DNA from: CALMZN01 sp964443785
Lineage (GTDB): Bacteria > Patescibacteriota > Patescibacteriia > UBA1558 > GWA2-36-10
Assembly: GCA_964443785.1 (NCBI GenBank)
Contig: CAYUER010000010.1
Location: 1-27,657 of the forward strand
Reading direction: 5' to 3'
DNA: 27,657 bases
Translations under genes and position numbers: made by a program
Shown: piece after piece, positions 7,592 through 15,691 of the stretch
Position numbering within the stretch: the stretch's first letter is position 1
Layout of the letters: each line of letters begins with the position of its first letter
Notes under the pieces: generated by a model
What the model was told of the DNA's origin: nothing
The model's input: only the letters and a program-made list of their open reading frames with translations
The model's database searches: none

Positions 7592-9164
7592 TTTTTAACA
7601 AACGCCAAGTTTGAGTTAATTTGCGTTTTACTATATTAACTTCTTCAAGTTTAAATAATATACTGAATATCAGATAAATAAGCAAGCCACCTAGCCCAGC
7701 CAAGACACCTTGGATCAAAATACCAGCAAAAGTACGCATATTGACCAAAGGCGCCAAGAAATGCAAAATTCGATTAGCTACAAAACCAGCCAGCAAAGAG
7801 TTTAAAGTGACTTTTAATAAAACCGAAAAAATTTTATTATTATCCAATAATTCAACTCTAGCGTATATGACCAAGTACAAAAGCAACATGTTGATAATAC
7901 TACTGATAGAAAAAGCCATGGCCAGACCCTGCACACCAAAAAAACTAGACAAGTAGTAAGCCGAAAAAATATTCACGCCAATGGAGATAAAGGCAATATT
8001 GGTCGGAGTCTTGGTGTCACCTAGGGCATAAAAAGATCTAGCCAAAAGTGGTATCAGCCCTTGAGCAAAAATAGAGATGGCAAACCATCCCAAAGTTTGT
8101 GCTGTGTCATAAGTATTTTGCCAAGTAAAATTACCAGAGCCCAAAATCACTCTGACTACTTGCGCCCGCAAAACTACAATCAAAACGGAAATTGGCAAAA
8201 GTAAAAATAACAAACGACGAATATTTTGTGATAAATGAGTGGCAAACAAAGTGTGGTTTTTTTCCAAAATGGCCTGAGAAAAAGTAGGGAAAACAGCAAT
8301 GGCCAAAGAAACAGCAAAAAGAGAAACTGGTAAACTTTGCATATTGTTGGCTAGATTGAAAACCGCAATGCTACCACCACTCAAGTGTGAGGCCATCATA
8401 GTCACTAAAACTAAGTTCAGCTGACCAGCAGCCAAGCCTAAAGTCCGCGGTATCATCAAGCGTAATATTTTTTTCAAATCATGATTGATGACCAGATCCA
8501 AACGATAACGAAAGCCGTATTTCCAAGCCTCAGGCAACTGAACCAATAGATGCATCAAGGCACCCAAGACTACTCCCCAAGCTAAACCGACCAATCCTAA
8601 GCGTGGATAAAAAAATACAATGCCACAAATAATACCTAAATTATAAAAAGAAGCGGCTAATGAAAAACTAAAAAATTTTTTCCAAGCATTGAGTACTCCT
8701 CCCAAAACATTTGAAAAAACAAAAAACAAAATCGCTAATAACATAACCCTAGATAATACGACTGTTTCTTCAATTTGCCAGCTAGCAAAACCAGAGGTAA
8801 TCACAGCTATCATTGGTCTAGCAAAGATGATGGCTAAAATAACCAGCAAGCTAAGGAGCAATAAAAAAAAGTTTATAACGGAATTGGCTAGCTGCAAGCC
8901 TTCTTTTTTTTCTTTGTGCCAAGATTTTTGAAAGATAGGAATAAAAGCTGAAGTCAAAGCACCCAAAACCAAAGTATTGAATATCAAATCTGGCAAGCGA
9001 AAAGCAGCATAATAAATATCCGAGATCTCACTAGCACCAAAATTGACAGCAATTAAACGCTCTCTAAACAAGGCCAAAATTTTGGCGAGCAGAGAAAAAA
9101 GGGCGATAATAAACGCCCCACCTGCTATAGAATTATTTAATTTATGCCACACCCTACTGATCAT
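7578..9164 (-). CDS. murJ: lipid II flippase MurJ (MviN family, MOP superfamily)
   Basis: Polytopic inner-membrane flippase moving undecaprenyl-linked peptidoglycan precursor to the outer face. The 528 residues carry about 14 hydrophobic segments. The N-terminal family signature is clear: a basic RERLIAVNFG stretch, DIYYAAFRLPDLIFN, then GALTSAFIPIF (residues 35-77), with the usual AQGLIPLLARSFYALGDTKTP region near 370. The ATG is 5 nt after the DUF4012 stop and the 3' end overlaps lepA by 14 nt. The upstream genes in the run are glycosyltransferases, so this MurJ-family protein could serve lipid II, a lipid-linked surface glycan, or both; the sequence alone does not decide. I see no second flippase here. 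Confidence 0.95.
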   Translation of the reverse strand: MISRVWHKLNNSIAGGAFIIALFSLLAKILALFRERLIAVNFGASEISDIYYAAFRLPDLIFNTLVLGALTSAFIPIFQKSWHKEKKEGLQLANSVINFFLLLLSLLVILAIIFARPMIAVITSGFASWQIEETVVLSRVMLLAILFFVFSNVLGGVLNAWKKFFSFSLAASFYNLGIICGIVFFYPRLGLVGLAWGVVLGALMHLLVQLPEAWKYGFRYRLDLVINHDLKKILRLMIPRTLGLAAGQLNLVLVTMMASHLSGGSIAVFNLANNMQSLPVSLFAVSLAIAVFPTFSQAILEKNHTLFATHLSQNIRRLLFLLLPISVLIVVLRAQVVRVILGSGNFTWQNTYDTAQTLGWFAISIFAQGLIPLLARSFYALGDTKTPTNIAFISIGVNIFSAYYLSSFFGVQGLAMAFSISSIINMLLLYLVIYARVELLDNNKIFSVLLKVTLNSLLAGFVANRILHFLAPLVNMRTFAGILIQGVLAGLGGLLIYLIFSILFKLEEVNIVKRKLTQTWRLLKNGKN

Positions 9165-9169
9165 AAAAC

Positions 9170-11692
9170 TTATTTTGTCAGCACAAAGCCGAAATACTGA
9201 TCATTATGCAATTGCTGATTATAGTAAACATACTGATTTTGTACCTGAATTTTATTCTCATCATTTGCTGCCTGCCAAATTACCTTGGTATCATTTGGTA
9301 AAATAATTTGCGAATCAAAGATCGTTTGATGCTGTCCACTTTGTGATTGGAGCAGGAGACTATAGTGATCAAAATGGCGACTATTGCCTAAAAATATTTT
9401 TTTCCAATCATTGGTGATCTGACTACCCAAGTCTAGTTTAAATGGTAGCTTATAAACCAAGGTCACTGTCTTGGTCTCCCCTGCTTTTAAGGTCTGCCAA
9501 TTGGCAAAGACTGTCCGGTTCAAACTGCTAAAAATCTCTGTCTTTGATTCTTTGTCCACCAATTTACTTTCTTCTTTTAGTAAATCTGGGTCGACATCAT
9601 ATCCGCTATTATCAGAAAAATAATATTCTGGTATTTCATCAAAACCACTAGCGGAAAGCAGCTGGCTACCCTCTGGTACAAAAAAACGCAGATAAGACAC
9701 ATTGGCTCCCTCCAAGCCAGCAAAAGGATTGTCTACTGAGCCGTCATTGGACCTGGTAATTTTCAGAGTATCGACAATCTCTCCATTTTCATCGATGACC
9801 GCCTGATGTTCGATGAGTTGATTGATTTTCAAATCAGTTTTACCGCCAGCGATATTGGAGCTGACAACCCACAAATAATCACGATCTGTATCCATCATTT
9901 CTCCTCGCCAACCCAAAGAGCTTATTTTTTGATCGATATTTTTATCAGTAGAATAAACTTGCAAATCTTTATTTTGTAAAATTTCAGCTAACAAGCCAAA
10001 CATTGTTTCTGGATTGGCATTGACTGAAAAAATCTTTTCCAAAATTTTCGGCGCCAAATCAGAAATAATTGTCTTAGGATTTGCCTCATTGCGCTTACCC
10101 TCTATTTCATTTTGTAAAATGTCAATAACATTGTCTGAAGTAATCTGAGTATTATACTCCGGCAAGTCAATCGGTCCAGTAATAGCTAGTAATTTTTGCA
10201 AGACTGTAGCATTGATAGAGATGACACCATCAACTGATGAGCCACTGTTTTCTGAAAATAATTTGGTGATTTTTTTGGCTGAAGAAGGAAAATCTGGCCA
10301 CCAATTGGCATCCCAAATATTAAAAGTATAGCTCACTATGGCCAAAGCTTCTGGCGATCGCCATTGTTTTTTTTGACCAGCCGCCAAATCATAAGTGCCG
10401 CCCTTTGGTATCTCCAGCTGTACTATCTGGCCTTTGTGCACATCAACTAAAGCATAGCTACCGATAAAACCACCGGCCGCTCTTAGCTCATTATTGTTTT
10501 GAAAAAGTAATAAATAACGCTGTTCTTTTTCGCTACCCAATAAGGACTCTAAAGTGACTGTAACTGTTTTCAGCTCCTTTAAATTTACTAAGATTGGCCC
10601 TAAATCTTTTTTTAAATTTGCCAATTCAGACTTTAATTCATCAGAGACGCCAACTATTTTATCCAATCTTTCATTACTATCTTCAAGTAATGGCAAAAGC
10701 TCATCCAACTGCTGATTGAGTACTACTATATAATCAGTCAAATTGATAGATTGCTCTCTTTTTTGGTTGATAATCTTGGCAGCTTGTGACAAGCTACTAC
10801 TAATTTCCAAAAGATTTTCTCCGCTCTTGATAGTATCGCCAATCAAAGGCAATCTATTAGCAAGGTGTAATACTTTTTCCTCATAACTATTCAAGATATT
10901 TTTAGCGTTGGCAAAATCAGCCAAAGCGTTGGCAAAATCAACATCAGCCTCATGGTAGCTATTGGAAGAAGCTTTGATAATACCAGATCGAAAAGATAAA
11001 AAACCACTCTGACCATAATCCAATAATTTATCTTTGTCTGCCTGCAATTGACCAAAAAATATAATGCCTTGTATGGGTAGTAAAACAAAAGTTGTAATCA
11101 AAGCAATGACGGCTGTTTTTTTAAAAACTAAACGATAATCATTGTTTATTTCTTTTTGTTCGTCAGCATTTTTTGGCTCAATCTCCTCTACTTGATTTTC
11201 CTGCTCTACTTGCTCCACAGGCTCTGGCGCAAGCTCACTCGGAGCGGATTGCTCTGGCTCTGATAAATTAAGAGCCTCAGAATCACCGCTCAATTCTTGG
11301 ACACTAGTTTGCTCTACTGTATCTTTTGACTTATGAAAAAACTGACCAAATAATTTATTTTTTTTGGGTAAAGACTCTGGGTAATCATGACGCAAGTCAA
11401 CCACATGAACAGAGGAATAAAAATCGCTAACAGCCGAATCAACTGAATCACCTCTGGTATTTAAGCTACGGGACTTTAGACGAGTCAATATTTCACTAGC
11501 ACTCAAATCTTGCTTGATCAGGCGATCCAACTCTCTCAAAGCTTTGACCCGCGCCAAATCAATACTGGACTCTGGCTGTGCATTGGAATGATTATTTTCT
11601 AACAAAAAACTATCAAGCTCGGCTAAAATCTCCTGCTTGATTTTGGCTTGGTCTGATTGATTGTCTATTAATCGGTTTTGGTCCGATTGCAT
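9170..11692 (-). CDS. DUF4012 domain membrane protein
   Basis: An 840-residue protein from the ATG at 11692. Residues 1-190 are predicted cytoplasmic, with an acidic Glu/Pro-rich stretch (about 143-180). One membrane helix follows (193-213). The rest is probably extracytoplasmic: a helical coiled region (220-390), then the DUF4012 core starting YLLLFQNNNELRAAGGFIGS (393-412) and continuing through WPDFPSSAKKITKLF and SVDGVISINATVLQKLLAITG. DUF4012 has no established function. Core order and motifs resemble LytR-CpsA-Psr glycan ligases (see finding). It lies between the DUF6311-like gene and murJ in the glycan operon. A TTG start 36 nt upstream is possible, but the ATG is preferred: a TATAAT at 11700-11705 ends 7 nt before it, suggesting an internal leaderless promoter. 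Confidence 0.9.
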   Translation of the reverse strand: MQSDQNRLIDNQSDQAKIKQEILAELDSFLLENNHSNAQPESSIDLARVKALRELDRLIKQDLSASEILTRLKSRSLNTRGDSVDSAVSDFYSSVHVVDLRHDYPESLPKKNKLFGQFFHKSKDTVEQTSVQELSGDSEALNLSEPEQSAPSELAPEPVEQVEQENQVEEIEPKNADEQKEINNDYRLVFKKTAVIALITTFVLLPIQGIIFFGQLQADKDKLLDYGQSGFLSFRSGIIKASSNSYHEADVDFANALADFANAKNILNSYEEKVLHLANRLPLIGDTIKSGENLLEISSSLSQAAKIINQKREQSINLTDYIVVLNQQLDELLPLLEDSNERLDKIVGVSDELKSELANLKKDLGPILVNLKELKTVTVTLESLLGSEKEQRYLLLFQNNNELRAAGGFIGSYALVDVHKGQIVQLEIPKGGTYDLAAGQKKQWRSPEALAIVSYTFNIWDANWWPDFPSSAKKITKLFSENSGSSVDGVISINATVLQKLLAITGPIDLPEYNTQITSDNVIDILQNEIEGKRNEANPKTIISDLAPKILEKIFSVNANPETMFGLLAEILQNKDLQVYSTDKNIDQKISSLGWRGEMMDTDRDYLWVVSSNIAGGKTDLKINQLIEHQAVIDENGEIVDTLKITRSNDGSVDNPFAGLEGANVSYLRFFVPEGSQLLSASGFDEIPEYYFSDNSGYDVDPDLLKEESKLVDKESKTEIFSSLNRTVFANWQTLKAGETKTVTLVYKLPFKLDLGSQITNDWKKIFLGNSRHFDHYSLLLQSQSGQHQTIFDSQIILPNDTKVIWQAANDENKIQVQNQYVYYNQQLHNDQYFGFVLTK
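10905..10940 (-). repeat. 21-nt tandem direct repeat inside the DUF4012 gene
   Basis: The 15-mer GCGTTGGCAAAATCA (plus-strand reading) occurs at 10905-10919 and again at 10926-10940, period 21 nt. It encodes the repeated DFANA units in the helical region just after the membrane helix (about residues 252-263). It looks like a small in-frame duplication within a coiled segment. Confidence 0.8.
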
Positions 11693-11699
11693 ATGAGAT

Positions 11700-11723
11700 A
11701 TTATAACAAAAATGTCCAAAAAC
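11700..11723 (-). promoter_or_regulatory. candidate internal promoter before the DUF4012 gene
   Basis: A perfect TATAAT lies at 11700-11705 (minus strand), ending 7 nt before the preferred ATG at 11692. A 17-nt spacer upstream leads to a weak -35-like TTGGTG. A transcript would start at or next to the ATG. The perfect -10 is the main support; AT-rich DNA gives such hexamers by chance. Confidence 0.35.
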
Positions 11724-11730
11724 ACCAAAT

Positions 11731-13347
11731 TTATTTGGCGCCAGGAAAAATCAAAAGATTATTATCAAAATTAATCACTAAATTTTTTTCTCGATCAACT
11801 TGGGCTGATAAAATTTCTAAATCTCTAGAAATAATATAAACAGTATCTTGGTCTAAGTGGCCATTTTTTAATCTTTCGATGGCCATGTTTTTATTACTTA
11901 AAAGATTGCGAGGTTCCCGAGCAAAATAGCCATCATTGACTGTGAGCTTGTTTTGCACTGCTAGCTCTACAAAGTAAGGAAAATATCTATGATTGATCAC
12001 TGGCAAAAAAACTAAGTGTTGATAATTTGGCAACAAAGCCTCAATCTGCGTCTGCACTGGCCGTGTATAAATTTTATTACTATATTCTGCCCCCCTTGCT
12101 GTGACTTTGGCACTCAAATCATAAATCTGTATACCCAAAGCTAAGGACAAAATAATTATACTTTTATAAATATGAATTTTTTTGACAGATAAAATCGCAA
12201 CTAGCAACAACAAATAATAAACCGGCCAAAACAATCTACCCGATGATCGAAAAATACCAAAAACATTATCAATAATATAGCTAGGCCAGGCAATTTTAAA
12301 TAAAATTTGCTCATCCCAAGTCCAGATATGGCTCAAGGCTAACAAAGTTAAAAATAAACAAAATAATAGCAAAAATAAATTATTTTTTAAAAATTGCCTT
12401 TTATTTTTGGCTGTGAGCCAAATGAAGACTGCAAAAAATAATAGCAGAATCACACCAAAGCCAAGATAGCTAAAGCCCTCTGCTTGATAAAACATAATTT
12501 GTCTGTCACCCAAAATGCTAGACCAAGTCAATGGATTGATCAAAGCATTGAGATTCAATGAAAAATCACCATAACCAGCGGCAGTGCTCTGCTCTATCTG
12601 AAACAAGCCTAAGGCATAAGCCAAAAAAATAGACAGACTACTTATACCAAAAATATAAGCCAAAAAAATTTTATAATTAAGTGTTTTTTTGATCAAGAAT
12701 AAATCAAAAACTTTGGCCAAGGCTATAAAAAGTACCATCAAAAATAAATAAGGGTGTACCAATATAGCTATAGCTAATAAAAATAACCAGCTCTTCCAAG
12801 CTAAAAATGACTGTGAAAAAAATAAAAACCAAGCTGCCAAAATCAACCAATGAGCAGATAAGGCAAAATGTCCACCCATCCTAAAAAGCATAATAGGGCT
12901 CAAAATAAAAAAAATACTGCCCAAGAGTGATAATATTTTTTTGTGTAAGAAAAATTCTAACAATAAATAAGCAAAAATGCCTTGCAAAATAAAACACAAT
13001 AAAAGCCAAAGGCCAGTATACTGAAAAACACTTGGTAAAAAATCTCTAAAAATTTTAAATAAAATAGCTAGCAATGGTATTGAGTCGGTGTAGCTAATAG
13101 CTATCGAACTCGGATAGGCATAATTATTCATCAAGCCCACAGGCCAAGACCAATCAGCCTGTCGATAAAGCAACCAACCAGTGTAGTACTGAATCTGATC
13201 TGGACCAGCGGTCAAAAGCCAAGCATCGTAGCTAAAATCTAATAATTCACCATAAATAAATAAAAAAGCTAAAGTACTGAAAATAACAAGCAAAATATAG
13301 GGATAATATTGAATCAAGAGGCTGAATAATTTTTTATTTTTCAGCAT
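11731..13347 (-). CDS. polytopic membrane protein, DUF6311-like putative GT-C glycosyltransferase
   Basis: A 538-residue protein with about 11-13 hydrophobic segments and a C-terminal soluble domain of about 130 residues. The first extracytoplasmic loop carries TAGPDQIQYYTGWLLYR (46-62), then WSWPVGLMNNYAYPSSIAIS and YTDSIPLLAILFK (86-98). This order matches my memory of DUF6311, a GT-C-like family. GT-C enzymes transfer sugars from polyprenyl-phosphate donors on the outer face of the membrane, with an acidic residue in the first loop; D50 is the candidate. The start overlaps the preceding GT4 gene by 14 nt. Assignment to DUF6311 is from motif recall, and the acceptor is unknown. Confidence 0.8.
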   Translation of the reverse strand: MLKNKKLFSLLIQYYPYILLVIFSTLAFLFIYGELLDFSYDAWLLTAGPDQIQYYTGWLLYRQADWSWPVGLMNNYAYPSSIAISYTDSIPLLAILFKIFRDFLPSVFQYTGLWLLLCFILQGIFAYLLLEFFLHKKILSLLGSIFFILSPIMLFRMGGHFALSAHWLILAAWFLFFSQSFLAWKSWLFLLAIAILVHPYLFLMVLFIALAKVFDLFLIKKTLNYKIFLAYIFGISSLSIFLAYALGLFQIEQSTAAGYGDFSLNLNALINPLTWSSILGDRQIMFYQAEGFSYLGFGVILLLFFAVFIWLTAKNKRQFLKNNLFLLLFCLFLTLLALSHIWTWDEQILFKIAWPSYIIDNVFGIFRSSGRLFWPVYYLLLLVAILSVKKIHIYKSIIILSLALGIQIYDLSAKVTARGAEYSNKIYTRPVQTQIEALLPNYQHLVFLPVINHRYFPYFVELAVQNKLTVNDGYFAREPRNLLSNKNMAIERLKNGHLDQDTVYIISRDLEILSAQVDREKNLVINFDNNLLIFPGAK

Positions 13348-14443
13348 AAATTTTTATAATGTTTTTGACCATCTCTTCCCAACTATATTTTTTCACCAAA
13401 TCCTGACCACGACTTATCAACTTATTTTTTAGCTCTTGATTTTTGACGATAATTTCTAGTTTATTGACTAAATCTTGTTTATTAGTTGGGTCAAAAAATA
13501 AAGCTGCATCTTGCAATATTTCTGGTAAACAGCTACTACGACTAGAGACGACTGCTGTGCCAAGCTGCATAGCCTCTAGGGGTGGCAAGCCAAAGCCTTC
13601 GTACAGAGAAGGAAAAATAAATGCTTGAGCTTTTTCAAAGTAGGAGCCGAGCTCTTCATCAGGTACAAAACCTTTGTATATAATCTTTGATTTCAAACTA
13701 GCGTGCTTGGTAGAAATATAATTTTCTAATTGATTATAAAAATAATTTCTACTACCAATCAAGATTAAATAATAATCAGGATAAGCCCCAATAAAAGTAG
13801 CAAAACTATCGACTAAAAATTGCAAATTTTTGTGAGGATAAGCTACGCCAACATAGAGAAAAAATTTCTCTGGCAATTTTACCTCTATTGATTTGCCCAT
13901 AGCAGAAGCCGCTACACCCTCATAAATGACGGTAATGGCTTGAGCTCTTTCTTGCTTGAGTTTAAAATATTTGACAATATCCTGCTTGGTAAATTCGGAA
14001 ACAGCAATGATTTTAGTAGCCTTATGAATAGCATTTTTGATAGTCAAATAATAAGCTATTCTTTTGATCAAAAATAAAGCTCGATTTAATGTGCTAGTGC
14101 GAATACTTGGAAAACGAGACATTATCAAGTCATGAATCGTGATGATGTATTTACCACGATAAAGAATCGGCACATTGAAATGAGGAAAATGAACCAAATC
14201 TGCTTTTAGTCTGTACAAAATAACTGGCAAAAAAAGCTGCTCTGCCAAAGTATACCAGCGATATTTTACTACTTTGACGCTAAAATTTTTGGGTAAATCC
14301 AATGCTAATTCTTGCTCATACAATAAAACAACATACTCATTTGAGGAATCTAGCTTGGTTAAATATTCCAACAATTTTTGATTATAACGACCCAAACCTC
14401 CACGCCTAGGTCCAAAAATTCTAAAATCTAAAACTATTTTCAT
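13334..14443 (-). CDS. GT4-family glycosyltransferase (MtfB/WlbH-like)
   Basis: Retaining GT-B glycosyltransferase adding a sugar from a nucleotide-sugar donor, presumably to a lipid-linked glycan at the inner membrane face. The 369 residues open with MKIVLDFRIFGPRRGGLGRY, the glycine-rich acceptor-side loop. TIHDLIMSRFPS lies at 102-113, a nucleotide-proximal LYVGVAYPHKN at 196-206, and the donor-binding motif YEGFGLPPLEAM at 281-292, whose first Glu is the conserved GT4 acidic residue. The ATG at 14443 is preferred to a TTG at 14461 because the family starts at MKI. It overlaps the upstream GT gene by 23 nt and the DUF6311-like gene by 14 nt. Probably a tandem paralogue of the upstream gene. 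Sugar specificity cannot be read. Confidence 0.93.
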   Translation of the reverse strand: MKIVLDFRIFGPRRGGLGRYNQKLLEYLTKLDSSNEYVVLLYEQELALDLPKNFSVKVVKYRWYTLAEQLFLPVILYRLKADLVHFPHFNVPILYRGKYIITIHDLIMSRFPSIRTSTLNRALFLIKRIAYYLTIKNAIHKATKIIAVSEFTKQDIVKYFKLKQERAQAITVIYEGVAASAMGKSIEVKLPEKFFLYVGVAYPHKNLQFLVDSFATFIGAYPDYYLILIGSRNYFYNQLENYISTKHASLKSKIIYKGFVPDEELGSYFEKAQAFIFPSLYEGFGLPPLEAMQLGTAVVSSRSSCLPEILQDAALFFDPTNKQDLVNKLEIIVKNQELKNKLISRGQDLVKKYSWEEMVKNIIKIYAEK

Positions 14444-15563
14444 CTGATTTATTTTTTTCAATCACTTTTTTAAAAATAGCCAAAATATCTTGACTTTGTT
14501 TTTCCCAATTCAAAATTTCTGCATTAGTTGTAATCATTGATAAATATAAATGCCTATCCTCTACCAGCATCTTCATCGCCCTAAACATATCAGAGATATT
14601 ATAAGGGTCGATATAAATAGCGTGCTGACGCAATATTTCTGGTAAAGATGTCTTGTAGCTAGAAATTACTGGCTTTTTGTGGGCCATAGCCTCCAAAGGC
14701 GGAAAACCAAATCCCTCATAAAAAGAAGGCCAAATAAAAGCATAGCTTAATTTATAAATAGCATCTTTGATAGGATTTTTTTGGTAGCCCAAATATCTGA
14801 CATATTTTCTACGGCTTATCTCTCTTAATAAACCTTTGTACATCCAGCCCCTACCACCAACCAAGACTAGCTCAAAATCTGGATATTGCTCATGCAAGAG
14901 ATCAAAAGCCTTGATCAGACCAGAGACATTTTTGCGTGGCTCCAAGGTACCGACAAACAAAAAATATTTTTCCGGTAAAGCAAGATGGGCTGTAATTTTT
15001 TTAGCTTCGTCCGTACTTAATTTTTGATAATCAACCCCTGGATAGACTACGAATATTTTATCCTCGGCAATAGAAAAAAATCTAATAATGTCTCGCTTGG
15101 TATTTTCTGAAACTACTACCAAAGCCTTGGCTTGTTCGATCAATTTTTTGACTCCTAATAAACGATGCCAAATTTTTCTTTTGAAAGAATAAAAAGAATG
15201 ACTATGCAAAAAAGATAAATCATGAATAGTCAAAATAAAAGGAATATTTTTCTTTTTATAAAAAAAATTTATGTTTGGCAACCACAGCAAATCAATATCT
15301 TTGTCCAAGACATCATCAATAGACGGCCCAAAGGACAATAAGCCGGCTGTGTTGATTATCTTATTTGGAATTTTTAAATTTTTTACAAAAATATTTGATC
15401 CTGTGGGTAGGTCCAGTGATTTTTTTTTCCAACCAGAATTCACCAAATACCAAATGACATTTTGATCTTGGGCTATTAAATTATTTAAAGAATTATAAAG
15501 ATAGTGACCAACTCCGGTCAAGTTTTTACCGCTTAAAGATCTGACATCAACCGCAATTTTCAT
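14421..15563 (-). CDS. GT4-family glycosyltransferase (MtfB/WlbH-like)
   Basis: A 380-residue GT-B enzyme, complete from the ATG at 15563, just inside the contig edge. Landmarks: MKIAVDVRSLSGKNLTGVGH (1-20) with the glycine loop, LTIHDLSFLHSHSF (111-124), VVSENTKRDI (150-159), FVGTLEPRKN (203-212) and donor motif FYEGFGFPPLEAM (281-293). The layout closely parallels the next gene downstream, so the two are likely tandem duplicates now adding different residues or linkages. The 100-N gap lies 3 nt upstream; closing it on its 8-nt overlap leaves about 27 bp after the preceding GT stop and keeps this ATG, so nothing need be missing. No Shine-Dalgarno is seen. Confidence 0.92.
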   Translation of the reverse strand: MKIAVDVRSLSGKNLTGVGHYLYNSLNNLIAQDQNVIWYLVNSGWKKKSLDLPTGSNIFVKNLKIPNKIINTAGLLSFGPSIDDVLDKDIDLLWLPNINFFYKKKNIPFILTIHDLSFLHSHSFYSFKRKIWHRLLGVKKLIEQAKALVVVSENTKRDIIRFFSIAEDKIFVVYPGVDYQKLSTDEAKKITAHLALPEKYFLFVGTLEPRKNVSGLIKAFDLLHEQYPDFELVLVGGRGWMYKGLLREISRRKYVRYLGYQKNPIKDAIYKLSYAFIWPSFYEGFGFPPLEAMAHKKPVISSYKTSLPEILRQHAIYIDPYNISDMFRAMKMLVEDRHLYLSMITTNAEILNWEKQSQDILAIFKKVIEKNKSDENSFRF

Positions 15564-15566
15564 CCG

Positions 15567-15666
15567 NNNNNNNNNNNNNNNNNNNNNNNNNNNNNNNNNN
15601 NNNNNNNNNNNNNNNNNNNNNNNNNNNNNNNNNNNNNNNNNNNNNNNNNNNNNNNNNNNNNNNNNN
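15567..15666. other. assembly gap (100 N) with 8-bp overlapping flanks
   Basis: Exactly 100 N. The left flank ends TTCATCCG (15559-15566) and the right flank begins TTCATCCG (15667-15674). Merging on this identity gives a continuous short intergenic between two GT4 genes that keeps both ORFs intact. The gap is therefore probably an artefact of scaffolding abutting or overlapping contigs. Confidence 0.95.
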
Positions 15667-15691
15667 TTCATCCGCTTAAAAATTTAGATGA

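Noticed and set aside
11693..11728. Upstream TTG start adding 12 residues to the DUF4012 protein
   Set aside because: Hydrophobic extra residues precede a clearly cytoplasmic polar N-terminus, and a TATAAT lies within the extension. The ATG at 11692 is the better start, though the TTG is not excluded.
14444..14461. Upstream TTG start for the GT4 gene at 13334
   Set aside because: The GT4 fold begins at MKIVLDF, and an ATG is present there.
15564..15671. N-terminal extension of the GT4 gene across the gap to 15671
   Set aside because: The extension consists of Ns; the family start MKIAVDV at 15563 is an ATG and matches neighbouring paralogues.
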